Notes: generated from the letters alone by a model not told the origin. 64,000 nucleotides of DNA from CAYYIS01 sp964470965 (GCA_964470965.1 CAYYIS010000022.1:1-64000); one strand, 5' to 3'; positions 8,938 through 18,235 are shown, counted from the stretch's first letter. Translations and numbers: made by a program.

Positions 8938-10452
8938 TTACAAACGTTCCAGCATATCAAGATGAGGATACCGGTCCCACTGTTGCCAGGGGGAGATGTC
9001 CACCCAAGGCGGCGGCAGGAGATCGGACGTTTCCGAGAAGAAAGGATCGATGACTGTCGAAATCATTCGGGATACTTCATCGGTGGATTGATCCAGGATA
9101 TTATGCAATTCTTCCGGATCTTCCTGCACATCGAAAAACGCCTTCACCGCGGGGGCGTCTTTATCCTGAAATATGATTTTGCGTGTTTCCGTCATCATCA
9201 TGAATGTATTGCCGATCTGTGAGTGTACCACATCACGATGCCGGTTAAGGGGCTGATTGCCTGACAGTACCGGCAGGAGAGATCTGCCCTGGTCACCGGA
9301 CAACTCACCACCGGCGATATCCCTTATGGTCGTCGCGACATCGATGAATTCCACCAGGGCATCGGATGCCGCATTACGCGGTGCGCCCCGGAGGGAAGCA
9401 GGCGGTTTGATGATGAGCGGAATACGGTCCGCCTGCCAGTGGAAATGGCCTTTGGTCGTGAGGTGGAAGTCACCGAGGAATTCACCATGGTCGGCCGTGA
9501 AGATAATCCAGGTGTCGTCATAGAGATGCTGATCCTTGAGATCCTGTACCATTTGACCGATTTTATGATCTATGAACGAGATGCCGCCATAGTATAGTGC
9601 CCGCATTCTGCGAATTTCATCATCGGATGCATCCTTCACCCGCATGAGATCGGCTCGCGTCTTTGCCAGAGGGTTTTCGCTGAAGCGCCGCAGGCCCGCA
9701 TCGAGAGAGGAGGGATCGTACATCTCCGCCCAATCCCCCGGGGGATCGAAAGGATCGTGCGGTCCGGGCGGGCCGACCCAGAGGAACCACGGCTTTTTGT
9801 CTGCAGCGTGCTCCGTCACGTAGGCTCTCCCCCGATCCATCAGCCAGGCATCGATATGATCATCGGACGAAAGGATGGATTTTCCGTAGGCCACTCCCAA
9901 ATTACGCGTCCGGACTTTTTCCCAGAGATCGGACCAGAAACCCGTGAGTAACCCTTTATTCCTCAGGTGCTCACTGTACGCGCTGGCCCGGAATTTACCC
10001 TGGGAGCATTTCCCGGTAGTTTCCAGCGGATCTGTGAAACCGAATTCGTTCAGCATCGGTTCACTCATCAATAATTCATTGTCGTGCCGCCAGTAGAGAT
10101 GCAATTTACCGCGGTTCGCCGTCTGGTATCCCGCATCACGGACAGACCTGACCACGTTCGGAGTTTCCGGCCAAAGCGAAATCCAGTTCTGGTCGCACCC
10201 ATGCTGATGTACATATCGCCCGCTCAAAAACGACATGCGCGACGGCGTGCATAGTGGGCTTTGTGTTGTGGCACGCCTGAATGTTACGCCATCGGACGCC
10301 AGCGAATCGAGGTGAGGGGTCTGAACATCGGGATGTCCCAGCGACGACAGGCAGTCGGCACGCCACTGGTCACACATGATGAGGAGGATGTTTGGGGTGG
10401 ATGGATGGATGGATGGGCGGATTGACGGAATGTTTTGAGGAATATTTGTCAT
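8938..10452 (-). CDS. Type I sulfatase (formylglycine-dependent)
   Basis: A 504-residue alkaline-phosphatase-superfamily sulfatase. The maturation motif CTPSR is at C68-R72, where the Cys is converted to formylglycine by an anaerobic or aerobic maturase not present in this window. Metal ligands are visible in MCDQWRAD (D28) and TADHGEFLGD. The first 18 residues before PNILLIM form a repetitive Ile-Pro-Ser/His-Pro-Ser stretch coded by a TGGA tetranucleotide repeat. This is not a convincing signal peptide, so the true start or export is unsettled. It should cleave sulfate esters from carbohydrates or phenolics. Downstream partner is the SDR gene. Confidence 0.9.
   Translation of the reverse strand: MTNIPQNIPSIRPSIHPSTPNILLIMCDQWRADCLSSLGHPDVQTPHLDSLASDGVTFRRATTQSPLCTPSRMSFLSGRYVHQHGCDQNWISLWPETPNVVRSVRDAGYQTANRGKLHLYWRHDNELLMSEPMLNEFGFTDPLETTGKCSQGKFRASAYSEHLRNKGLLTGFWSDLWEKVRTRNLGVAYGKSILSSDDHIDAWLMDRGRAYVTEHAADKKPWFLWVGPPGPHDPFDPPGDWAEMYDPSSLDAGLRRFSENPLAKTRADLMRVKDASDDEIRRMRALYYGGISFIDHKIGQMVQDLKDQHLYDDTWIIFTADHGEFLGDFHLTTKGHFHWQADRIPLIIKPPASLRGAPRNAASDALVEFIDVATTIRDIAGGELSGDQGRSLLPVLSGNQPLNRHRDVVHSQIGNTFMMMTETRKIIFQDKDAPAVKAFFDVQEDPEELHNILDQSTDEVSRMISTVIDPFFSETSDLLPPPWVDISPWQQWDRYPHLDMLERL
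10398..10416. repeat. TGGA tetranucleotide repeat in the sulfatase N-terminus
   Basis: Just under five tandem TGGA units lie within the sulfatase reading frame, close to its start codon. Changes in copy number would shift the frame, so phase variation is conceivable, but the array is short. Confidence 0.6.
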
Positions 10453-10551
10453 TATTGATGTTGATTAAAGGAAGAGTTGTGGATAGCGGCGAATTGATAA
10501 TACTTCGGTGAATTCCGTCAGCTCATTCTTCTTTTAATCCGTCCACGCTCG

Positions 10552-11049
10552 TCATTCCAAATATGGACTGAAGTCGTCCTTTGGCCTCGGCTTCAGCTTC
10601 TGGTCCATAAGGACCCGTGCACAGGAATTCCAGCGGAGCACGGCATCGTCATTTTCATCGTTTTCGAGCGCTTCGGCCTTCTCGAACCACTCCATGGCTT
10701 CACGGAGCAGGTCGTAAGCGTCGTAATGACTATCCGGGTAATTCTGGTGGAGTTTGGCTTTGGCCTGTCGTTCGTAAATGATGCCGGTATAATAGAGTCG
10801 CTGGTATTCTTCACTGACCCGGTGGGTCAGCGCCATGGCCTGTTTGATTCCAGCCGGCGAGGGGATGTCAAACTGATCAGTTATTGCAAGTATCAGGAAT
10901 ACGATGGCTCGCTGATTATCGGGATCCACTGCTAGGATATCATTGCAGATACTCTCGGCGACGCGGGGTTCGTTCAGGAGCCGGTAGTGCTCGGCTTTAC
11001 CGAGCGATCTGGCGATGGCTTCTCTGTGCAACGATTTGAGTTCGAACAT
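10552..11049 (-). CDS. Small helical-repeat (TPR-like) protein
   Basis: A 165-residue soluble, acidic, mostly helical protein. The segments around 15-55 (EHYRLLNEPRVAESICNDIL, then DPDNQRA) and 95-140 (DAYDLLREAMEWFEKAEALE) have the helix-turn-helix spacing and Ala/Tyr/Pro placement of tetratricopeptide repeats. No catalytic motif is seen. It follows frdD by 69 bases on the same strand and may be the last gene of the frd operon, but a role in the respiratory complex is not shown. GGGGA lies 5 bases before the ATG. Confidence 0.7.
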   Translation of the reverse strand: MFELKSLHREAIARSLGKAEHYRLLNEPRVAESICNDILAVDPDNQRAIVFLILAITDQFDIPSPAGIKQAMALTHRVSEEYQRLYYTGIIYERQAKAKLHQNYPDSHYDAYDLLREAMEWFEKAEALENDENDDAVLRWNSCARVLMDQKLKPRPKDDFSPYLE

Positions 11050-11117
11050 GTTGTCCCCGTCACAGCAGACTTAAGGAAATGCCTGTTGGGCCCAGCCCGG
11101 TACGGCAGTGATCCTGG

Positions 11118-11462
11118 TCAGGGCCAGAGAATGAACGCGGCGATCGTTGTGCCGACTATCGCGCTCCCATAACATAGAATCCCGACGGGCAAATGCAAAT
11201 GTTTAAGCTGTAAGCCGTCGTAGAGCGTGAAACGGAAACGATGCCCCCAATGAAAAAGGGAAAGGGAAATTAGGGCAAAGAGAAAAAGACGGGTCAGGGG
11301 ATGCTGAACCAGGGCCGATACAGTCTCGAAACGGGGTGCCTCGATCAACCCCAGAGGAATGGCCAGACCGTTCAGGAAAAGAAGCGCTGGCAGACACAGG
11401 GCGCTGAACGCCCCCCCTGCTCCGAACAGTGCCCACCAGAAAGGCTCATTAGATTTTTTCAT
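11118..11462 (-). CDS. frdD: Fumarate reductase membrane anchor subunit D
   Basis: A 114-residue protein with three transmembrane segments (about 12-35, 53-75, 88-112). The N-terminal signature EPFWWALFGAGGAFSALCLP and the mid-protein HWGHRFRFTLYD match FrdD of the E. coli-type (type D) quinol:fumarate reductase. I chose the ATG at 11462, with AGGGA 6 bases upstream, over an earlier one at 11507 that would overlap frdC. FrdC and FrdD together anchor FrdAB and bind menaquinol without haem. Confidence 0.86.
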   Translation of the reverse strand: MKKSNEPFWWALFGAGGAFSALCLPALLFLNGLAIPLGLIEAPRFETVSALVQHPLTRLFLFALISLSLFHWGHRFRFTLYDGLQLKHLHLPVGILCYGSAIVGTTIAAFILWP

Positions 11463-11485
11463 GTCAAATCCCTGTTCGTTATTAA

Positions 11486-11902
11486 TCAAGCTGATAAGAG
11501 AATCCATGCAATTGCTGCAGAGAATACAACCCAGCCGGCATAGTTTGACAGGATAATCACCATATCAGGTACGCGCGTGTTGCCGACGCGGAACACCATG
11601 GCCTTCGGGGCGAGATTGAACCAGGTCACACTGTGAAAGATCAGAAACAGTAAGGCCACGCCGTGCAGTACCATTACCCCCGGCGTTCCAAGCCAGGATA
11701 AAAAGTCGGCATAGGCTTCCGGCCCCTGGGTGATAGCCCGGTAGTGGGACAACAGCACCAAAGCATAAAACGCCACGAACACGCTGGTTATTTCTCTCAG
11801 GATAAACCTGATGTGTACCCATTTGTGAACCCACCAGAAGATAGGAATGTTGCGGCGATACCACTTGGGATGATGTTGCGTATATTGCGGACTCCGGCTC
11901 AT
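11486..11902 (-). CDS. frdC: Fumarate reductase membrane anchor subunit C
   Basis: A 138-residue inner-membrane protein with three predicted helices. The start motif with PKWYRRNIPIFWWVH, the loop GPEAYADFLSWL, and HSVTWFNLAPKAM before the last helix correspond to the E. coli FrdC pattern (HTKTWFELAPKA). It forms the quinone site with FrdD. The open frame extends 75 codons further upstream into frdB, but the ATG at 11902 has AAGGA just ahead of it and gives the family length. It is 23 bases ahead of frdD and 37 after frdB. Confidence 0.87.
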   Translation of the reverse strand: MSRSPQYTQHHPKWYRRNIPIFWWVHKWVHIRFILREITSVFVAFYALVLLSHYRAITQGPEAYADFLSWLGTPGVMVLHGVALLFLIFHSVTWFNLAPKAMVFRVGNTRVPDMVIILSNYAGWVVFSAAIAWILLSA

Positions 11903-11939
11903 TATGATCCTTGCTCCATTAGTTGATCGACGATTGATG

Positions 11940-12683
11940 TCATCTGTTTCGCCACGGTAAGAGCAGGGAGCTCCACCAGTCCGTGGTACTGGCCACTTTG
12001 TATCGTTGAATCGCCCCTGCGGGATCAACGCCTTTGGGGCAGACCTCGGTGCATTCACCAACCAGGGTACACTGCCAGATGCCCTCGTCCTGTGAAAGCG
12101 CTTCGAGCCGTTTCGACTCGCCTTCATCCCTGCTGTCCAGGTTGTACCGCTGCGCCAGCGCTATCGCTGCCGGCCCGGTGAATTCGGGTTCCAGACCATA
12201 TACCGGACAGGCGGCGTAGCACAGCATACAGTTGATGCACTGGCTGTACTGCTTGTAGCTCTCTAACTCTTCGGGCGTCTGAAGGTTTGGTCCTTCGGAA
12301 AGGGGTTTTTCCTGTTCTTTAACGATCCAGGGGCTGACGTTCTGCAGTTTGTCCACGAAATCACCCATCTCGATTACGAGATCCCGAATGACGGGGAAGT
12401 TCGCCAGAGGTTCCACACGGACGGGGCCGGGTAGGAGGTCTTTTAAAAAACTGGCACAGGTGAGCGTCGGGGACTCGTCGACCATCATACCGCAACTTCC
12501 GCAGACCCCCATGCGGCATGACCATCGAAACGTCAAGCTTCCGTCGATGGTGTCCTTGATGTAATTTAGCGCATCGAGGATTACCCAGTCCTCGTGGACC
12601 GGTACCTCGTACTTTTGAAAGGTTGGCTCATCCTCCAGATCCGGGCGGTAACGAAACACTTCAATTTCTATTTTCTGGTCCAT
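11940..12683 (-). CDS. frdB: Fumarate reductase / succinate dehydrogenase iron-sulfur subunit
   Basis: A 247-residue electron-transfer subunit. The N-terminal ferredoxin domain holds the [2Fe-2S] ligands in SCRMGVCGSCG and the following TC. The C-terminal domain holds CINCMLCYAACP and CTLVGECTEVCPKG for the [4Fe-4S] and [3Fe-4S] centres. It passes electrons between membrane quinol and FAD in FrdA. The ATG at 12683 is preferred because the upstream one lies inside frdA. It follows frdA by 10 bases. Confidence 0.93.
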   Translation of the reverse strand: MDQKIEIEVFRYRPDLEDEPTFQKYEVPVHEDWVILDALNYIKDTIDGSLTFRWSCRMGVCGSCGMMVDESPTLTCASFLKDLLPGPVRVEPLANFPVIRDLVIEMGDFVDKLQNVSPWIVKEQEKPLSEGPNLQTPEELESYKQYSQCINCMLCYAACPVYGLEPEFTGPAAIALAQRYNLDSRDEGESKRLEALSQDEGIWQCTLVGECTEVCPKGVDPAGAIQRYKVASTTDWWSSLLLPWRNR

Positions 12684-12693
12684 GTTTACCCCG

Positions 12694-14469
12694 TTATTGT
12701 TGTTTGGTACCATAGACTCGCTCGGCCGGAGGCCAACGGGTTATGACAACATCTTTGTAGTCGATCTGAGGAGCCTGATCGGTTCTGACGGCCAGGGAGT
12801 GTCTGAGGAATTGTTCGTCGTCACGCTCCGGATGGTCCGTGCGTTGATGGGAACCGCGGCTCTCCGTCCTGGCCAGCGCACTATGGGCTATTGCCTGGGC
12901 TATGTCAATCATAAAGTCTAGCTCCAGGGCTGAAGTGAGTTCTGTATTGAAGGTGAGTGTCCGGTCTTCAATCAGTACATTAGAAAAACGGTCGCGCAGT
13001 TCTGCCAGTTTGTCGCAGGCATCTTTGAGACCGGACTCGGACCGATAAATTCCCACCCCGGCTTCCATCACAGACTGCATTTCCTGACGCAGGCCGGCAA
13101 CGCGCTCCGTACCTTTCCCCTTGCGAATAAAGTCCCGGGCGATTCGCTCCTGCTCGTCCCTGCCCTGTTTCTCGATCGCGACGGGGTCTATTTCTGGGTG
13201 ATCCGTTGCGAACTGGGCGGCAGCCTTCCCCACCCTTGCACCGAACACCAGCAGTTCCGTGAGCGAGTTGGATCCTAGTCGGTTCGCTCCATTGATCGAG
13301 ACACACGCAGTTTCACCGGCTGCAAAGAGACCAGGCAGCGTCGTGGCGCCATGGATATCGGTGTCGATACCGCCCATCATGTAGTGGACAACCGGACGAA
13401 CGGGAATGGGAGCATAAACCGGATCAATTCCGACATATTTTGTAACGAGCTCTCTGACGAACGGTATTTTCTTGTCGATTTTCTTTTCACCAAGGTGCCG
13501 GATGTCGAGGTGAACCACATCCCCGTATGGCCCAGGGATGGTGTGTCCCTGCTCCATCTCTTGCACGAAGGCCTGGCTTAGCCGGTCACGGGGGCCGAGT
13601 TCCATGTTCTTCTTTACGGGATGGTTCGGGTCATTGACATCGAGGGGGGTTCCCAGGCTGTAGTCCTGCAGGTAGCGGTACCCATCCTTGTTCACAATGA
13701 TCCCGCCTTCTCCGCGTGCGGCTTCGGTAATCAGAATACCTGTTCCGGGGAGACCGGTGGGGTGATACTGTATGAATTCCATATCTTTCAGGGGTACGCC
13801 AGCCCGGTACGCCAGCCCCATCCCATCCCCGGTCTTTATTGCACCGTTTGTGGTGAACGGAAATACACGCCCCGCGCCTCCAGTACAGAGAATTACGGCA
13901 TTGGCGGCAATAGTTTCTATACGCCCTGACTGCATTTCCAGGGCGGTTACCCCCTGACACCGGCCGTCTTCAACAAGGAGATTGGTTGCATAGCACTCAT
14001 TGTAAGAGGCGACTTTTTTGTGCTTGAGGAATGTCTGGTAGAGTGTATGAAGCATATGAAAACCGGTTTTGTCTGCCGCGAACCAGGTTCGTTCAATGGT
14101 CATACCACCGAACGGACGGACGGCGATTTTACCGTTGGGTTCACGGCTCCACGGGCATCCCCATCGTTCGAGCTGAACCATTTCGTCCTGTGCTTCCTTG
14201 ACGAACAGCTCCACCGCATCCTGATCCGACAGCCAGTCACCCCCGGCGATGGTGTCCATACAGTGATCATCGAGGCTGTCGTTCTCATTGATGACAGCAG
14301 CAGCCCCACCTTCGGCAGCAACCGTATGGCTGCGCATGGGGTACACTTTGCTCACCACGGCCACACTCAGCGAAGGATTAGTCTCCGCAATGGCAATGGC
14401 TGCGCGTAAGCCTGCCCCTCCTCCCCCTACTACCAGTACATCATGTTTTGGGTACTGACTTTGAGCCAT
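12694..14469 (-). CDS. frdA: Fumarate reductase / succinate dehydrogenase flavoprotein
   Basis: The 591-residue catalytic subunit. The dinucleotide-binding GGGGAGLRAA is near residue 15-24. The FAD-linking His lies in RSHTVAAEGG, and the substrate site includes HPTGLPGTG, TEAARGEGG, RPVVHYMMGG and NRLGSNSL. With FrdB, C and D it should interconvert fumarate and succinate. The two small anchors point to the fumarate-reductase type (complex type D), though such enzymes can also run as succinate dehydrogenase. The ATG at 14469 has GGAG 9 bases upstream; in-frame ATGs at 14484 and 14496 are alternatives. First gene of the operon. Confidence 0.94.
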   Translation of the reverse strand: MAQSQYPKHDVLVVGGGGAGLRAAIAIAETNPSLSVAVVSKVYPMRSHTVAAEGGAAAVINENDSLDDHCMDTIAGGDWLSDQDAVELFVKEAQDEMVQLERWGCPWSREPNGKIAVRPFGGMTIERTWFAADKTGFHMLHTLYQTFLKHKKVASYNECYATNLLVEDGRCQGVTALEMQSGRIETIAANAVILCTGGAGRVFPFTTNGAIKTGDGMGLAYRAGVPLKDMEFIQYHPTGLPGTGILITEAARGEGGIIVNKDGYRYLQDYSLGTPLDVNDPNHPVKKNMELGPRDRLSQAFVQEMEQGHTIPGPYGDVVHLDIRHLGEKKIDKKIPFVRELVTKYVGIDPVYAPIPVRPVVHYMMGGIDTDIHGATTLPGLFAAGETACVSINGANRLGSNSLTELLVFGARVGKAAAQFATDHPEIDPVAIEKQGRDEQERIARDFIRKGKGTERVAGLRQEMQSVMEAGVGIYRSESGLKDACDKLAELRDRFSNVLIEDRTLTFNTELTSALELDFMIDIAQAIAHSALARTESRGSHQRTDHPERDDEQFLRHSLAVRTDQAPQIDYKDVVITRWPPAERVYGTKQQ

Positions 14470-14562
14470 CAGGTCATTCTCCATTCGGCTGAGCACATGT
14501 TCGAATTAAACTGCTTGGTCTTATTGACGCTGTGTATTGTTTCGGTTTAAAATGAGAAAGTG

Positions 14563-14591
14563 AAAATATGTATAGCGCTGTTTTGAAGCAA
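14563..14591 (-). promoter_or_regulatory. Possible promoter for the frd operon
   Basis: Read on the minus strand: TTGCTT (14591-14586), 17 bases, then TATTTT (14568-14563), about 95 bases upstream of frdA. Both boxes are partial matches. Confidence 0.3.
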
Positions 14592-14846
14592 TAAGAAAAT
14601 CCAGGTGAATTTTATCATACGCCAGGAGTTGACATAGAAACTTTATAAATACGGTTGAGAGTCAGATGCACCTGAGGAAAACACGTCGACAAAATAGAAC
14701 ACAAGGCATACAAAATATCAGGTCGCGTGGCTTGCCGCAAGAAAAATATATTAGATTCTGTCAGGGTGTTCTTATGAGTTCCATGCATGTCAAATAGGAG
14801 TGAGATAACCGTCGTTTTCCAACACATCTTAATAACCAAACATGAC

Positions 14847-14876
14847 TTGACAGCCTTTAGGGGTTAAGTATATTAT
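14847..14876 (+). promoter_or_regulatory. Sigma70-type promoter upstream of the ABC importer
   Basis: Perfect TTGACA (14847-14852) followed after 18 bases by TATTAT (14871-14876); TATATT at 14869 gives a 16-base alternative. It would leave a leader of about 280 bases before the binding-protein gene. Confidence 0.5.
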
Positions 14877-14877
14877 T

Positions 14878-15123
14878 TCAGCTTAATTGCGGCATCGTCG
14901 CACACGGTATGCCCACCTTAATCATGTGATATCCATGGATCCCCCGTTTATTTGACCGCTCACGGTACTCTTGTGGGGTACGGATGTCGATTTTGTGCTC
15001 AATTACAGAAGGTTGGGCATGTTCCAGTGGCGAGAAGGCATCCCTTTGGGCCGGGCACATAAGCGAGGTGAACGCCCCCTCGAACCGCACCGGGAGATGG
15101 GCCAACCGATCGTCGATCGGCAT
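14878..15123 (-). pseudogene. Possible rhodanese-like fragment
   Basis: An 81-codon frame whose middle reads KIDIRTPQEYRERSNKRGIHGYHMIKVGIP in two parts: IDIRTPQEYRE then GYHMIKVGIP. This resembles the start of a rhodanese domain (DVRTPEE... IPGA). The catalytic loop Cys region is missing and no good ribosome site is visible, so it may be a remnant or chance. It overlaps the leader of the divergent importer. Confidence 0.22.
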
Positions 15124-15164
15124 ACTGAAACATTCGCGGGTCTGAAGTCCGGAGTTTAAAAAAT

Positions 15165-17237
15165 ATGCTCGGTAAACTGCTCCGTCTCGGCGCCGTCGCT
15201 GGAGTATTTTTCCTCACTCTTGCTGTATTGGTGGAGATGCTCGGTTATGTTACCTGGTCGCTGACACCCCGCGATGCGGATTCCCTTCAGCGGGCTACCG
15301 GCTTCGAGAAAATGATGGCCGGTGGCTCTTCTTCCGCCCAATCGGATGGATTCAAATACGAAGTGCCCGACAGGTATCCTGACGGTTCCAAAGCCATACA
15401 TAGCGTGTCGGAATGGCCCAAAGCACGTGAACGATCGTTTCAGCAGGCTCCGATGTACGGTCAGTACTCCGATAACGGGACGCTCCCTCCGGTAAACGAG
15501 CGCCTTCCTGAAAATCCGCTGGTCATCACTCCTCCCCATCAAAACGGTCCATACGGCGGCACATGGCCCAGATTCGCGACCGGTCCTCAGGATATCGGCA
15601 TTATCAAGGCGAGGTTCGCCTACGAAGGCCTCGTGCGCTGGGGCCCCATGGCCCGGCAGATTCTGCCGAACCTCGCCGTAAGCTGGACCGTTGAAGATAG
15701 TGCCAGGACCTTCACGTTCGAGCTGCGTCGCGGCGTCCGATGGTCGGACGGACACCTGTTTTCCGCAGATGATATCCTATTCTGGTACGAACATGTCATA
15801 CAACACCCCGATCTGATGCCTACCCTTCCGAGTGCCTTCTCCCGGGGCGGGGAACTGATGGAACTCGAAAAACTGGATGAGTATAGGATACGGTTCCGGT
15901 TTAAACGGTCTCATGGCCTGTTTCTCAAGGCAATGGCTTCCGGTCAGGGGTATGAGATGGCCGATTTTCCCGCGCACTACCTGAAACAGTATCATCCCGA
16001 TTTCACCCCTTTGCACCAGTTGGAAGCTATGGCTGAGGAGGCGGGTTTCGATTTCTGGTACCAGCTGTGGGGGGACAAGAGGGATTGGCGGAATATCGAG
16101 CTGCCGCGTCTCTGGCCCTGGATCATCAAAGAGCCGCCCCCAACACAACCAGTCGTTTTCGAACGCAATCCCTATTACTGGAAGGTTGATCCTGAAGGCA
16201 GTCAGCTGCCTTACATCGACCGGATGACGTTCGAGATATACGACATCGAAACCATAAACCTGAAGGCCATCAACGGGGAAGTCGGGATGCAGTCGCGGCA
16301 CATGTCGTTTACCAATTATCCTTTGTTTATGGAAAACCGGGATAAAGGTGGTTATCGGGTGCTGCACTGGGTGAGCGGGAGCGGCGGTGCCAATATCCTG
16401 GGGATCAATCTGAATCACAAGGATCCGATTCTGAGAGCAATCGTTTCTGACAGGCGATTCCGGATCGCCTTATCCCATGCGATCGATCGCGATGCGCTTA
16501 ACGAGGCGAGTTTCTTCGGGATTGGTCAACCACGGCAGGTATCACCGCCGCCAACATCGGAATACTACTCCTCTGAATACGAGCAGGCACACATCTCCTA
16601 CGATGTGGAAATGGCCAATCGGCTGCTGGATGAGATGGGATTGACAGAAAGGAATAATCAAGGTGTCCGTCTCCGGCCGGACGGAGACGCGCTGGAATTA
16701 TCGGTTGAAACCACAGCCATGAACAGCAGGACACTGGAGCTGATAGCCGGATACTGGACTGCGGTGGGGGTGAAGACACGCATCAAAGAGCTGGCCCGGC
16801 AGCTGTTTTATCAGCGCAAAGCCGCATTGATGCACGACGTGGGTGTCTGGGGAGGCGCGGATGAGCAGATACCCACCCTCGATCCCCGCTGGTTCATACC
16901 CTACAGCTCCGAATCTATCCACGGTATCGGGTATGCCCGGTGGTACCGTTCTTCCGGTACAAAAGGAGAGACCCCGGAGGGGGATTTACGGCGTGTTATC
17001 GAGCTGTACCAGTTACTTGAAGAAACACCGGATGACCCGGGGCAGATCCGCCTATTTTCTGAAATTCTCGCGTTAAATCAGAAAAACCTGTGGGTAATCG
17101 GTACGGTGGGAGGTTTACCCAGTATGGTGTTGGTAAAGAACACGTTTAAGAATGTCCCGGAAGTCGCCATGTCCGGCTGGTCGTTCCGAACGCCCGGCAA
17201 TACTGCGGTAGAATGTTACGCAATCGATGAACGGTAG
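15165..17237 (+). CDS. ABC transporter substrate-binding protein, family 5 (peptide-type)
   Basis: A 690-residue extracytoplasmic solute receptor of the OppA/DppA class. The N-terminal hydrophobic segment (about 8-31) is a membrane anchor or uncleaved signal, and no lipobox Cys is seen. The family-5 core is recognised from FAYEGLVRW, the LRRGVRWSDGHLFSADDILFW signature near residues 190-210 and RFRIALSHAIDRDALNEA near 430-447. An extra N-terminal 100 residues make it longer than usual. Substrate could be peptides, opines, nickel or oligosaccharides. It is followed by two permease genes but no ATPase. GGAG is 11 bases ahead of the ATG. Confidence 0.9.
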   Translation: MLGKLLRLGAVAGVFFLTLAVLVEMLGYVTWSLTPRDADSLQRATGFEKMMAGGSSSAQSDGFKYEVPDRYPDGSKAIHSVSEWPKARERSFQQAPMYGQYSDNGTLPPVNERLPENPLVITPPHQNGPYGGTWPRFATGPQDIGIIKARFAYEGLVRWGPMARQILPNLAVSWTVEDSARTFTFELRRGVRWSDGHLFSADDILFWYEHVIQHPDLMPTLPSAFSRGGELMELEKLDEYRIRFRFKRSHGLFLKAMASGQGYEMADFPAHYLKQYHPDFTPLHQLEAMAEEAGFDFWYQLWGDKRDWRNIELPRLWPWIIKEPPPTQPVVFERNPYYWKVDPEGSQLPYIDRMTFEIYDIETINLKAINGEVGMQSRHMSFTNYPLFMENRDKGGYRVLHWVSGSGGANILGINLNHKDPILRAIVSDRRFRIALSHAIDRDALNEASFFGIGQPRQVSPPPTSEYYSSEYEQAHISYDVEMANRLLDEMGLTERNNQGVRLRPDGDALELSVETTAMNSRTLELIAGYWTAVGVKTRIKELARQLFYQRKAALMHDVGVWGGADEQIPTLDPRWFIPYSSESIHGIGYARWYRSSGTKGETPEGDLRRVIELYQLLEETPDDPGQIRLFSEILALNQKNLWVIGTVGGLPSMVLVKNTFKNVPEVAMSGWSFRTPGNTAVECYAIDER

Positions 17238-17248
17238 GGATACACGAC

Positions 17249-18235
17249 ATGCTCCACATCGTAATCCGACGGTTATTCTGGATGCTCCCGACCCTCCTGG
17301 TTATTTCAATCATCTCCTTCGCCATCATCCAGCTACCGCCAGGAGACTATCTGACGGCTTACATCGCAGCCCTTGCAGAAACCGGGGAAACGGTCGATGA
17401 AGAAAAAATCGCGGCGTTACGAATACGCTATGCACTCGACGAACCAGTTCACATCCAGTACATCACCTGGATGGTCGGCATGTTTCGTGGTGACCTTGGG
17501 ATGTCCTTCGAGTGGAACAGGCCTGTGGGTGAGTTGATAGGCGAGCGAATTCTGCTGACGACGATCATCTCGATCGCAACACTCCTCTTGACGTGGGCCA
17601 TCGCCATCCCGATCGGTATCTATTCCGCCGTCCGGCAGTATTCGATCGGCGACTATGCTTTCACCCTTATCGGATTTGTCGGTCTGGCTACCCCGAACTT
17701 CCTTCTGGCGCTGGTCTGCATGTATATCGGTTATTCCGCCTTCGATATCAGTGCCGGCGGCCTGTTTTCACCTGCGTATCAGAACGCGCAGTGGTCGGCT
17801 GCCCGGCTTCTGGATCTGATGTATCACCTGTGGATCCCGGTGATCGTCATCGGCACGGCCGGTACGGCGGGGATGATTCGGGTCATGCGCGGCAATCTGC
17901 TGGATGAACTTCGCAAGCAATACGTGATGACCGCCCGAGCGAAGGGGGTGCATCGCATCAGACTTATCTTGAGATATCCGGTGCGCGTGGCGCTCAATCC
18001 CATGATAAGTACCATCGGGTGGGTGCTCCCGTCTATAGTTTCCGGCGCTACCATTACCGCCGTGGTACTGGGGTTGCCCACCACGGGCCCTTTGCTGCTC
18101 CGTGCCCTGATGAATCAGGACATGTATCTGGCGGGGAGCATGGTGATGATGCTCAGTCTTTTAACGGTTATCGGTACGTTAATATCCGACCTGCTGCTGC
18201 TCTGGTTGGATCCGAGGATACGGTATGACGCGTGA
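17249..18235 (+). CDS. ABC transporter permease (DppB/OppB type)
   Basis: A 328-residue inner-membrane permease with six predicted helices, beginning MLHIVIRRLFWMLPTLLVIS as DppB-type subunits do. The cytoplasmic coupling (EAA) loop is seen at about 228-258 (VMTARAKGVHRIRLILRYP). It pairs with the next permease to form the channel fed by the upstream binding protein. It overlaps the following gene by 11 bases. Confidence 0.92.
   Translation: MLHIVIRRLFWMLPTLLVISIISFAIIQLPPGDYLTAYIAALAETGETVDEEKIAALRIRYALDEPVHIQYITWMVGMFRGDLGMSFEWNRPVGELIGERILLTTIISIATLLLTWAIAIPIGIYSAVRQYSIGDYAFTLIGFVGLATPNFLLALVCMYIGYSAFDISAGGLFSPAYQNAQWSAARLLDLMYHLWIPVIVIGTAGTAGMIRVMRGNLLDELRKQYVMTARAKGVHRIRLILRYPVRVALNPMISTIGWVLPSIVSGATITAVVLGLPTTGPLLLRALMNQDMYLAGSMVMMLSLLTVIGTLISDLLLLWLDPRIRYDA

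Larger units (their letters stand above)
14497..15164. other. Divergent intergenic region between frdA and an ABC importer
   Basis: A 668-base A/T-richer region between divergent operons. It holds a candidate minus-strand promoter for frd, a near-consensus plus-strand promoter at 14847-14876 and a doubtful short minus-strand frame at 14878-15123. No tRNA or riboswitch fold was recognised by eye. Confidence 0.4.

Noticed and set aside
11903..12127. 75-codon N-terminal extension of FrdC
   Set aside because: It overlaps frdB, is basic and unlike FrdC, and the internal ATG has a good ribosome site.
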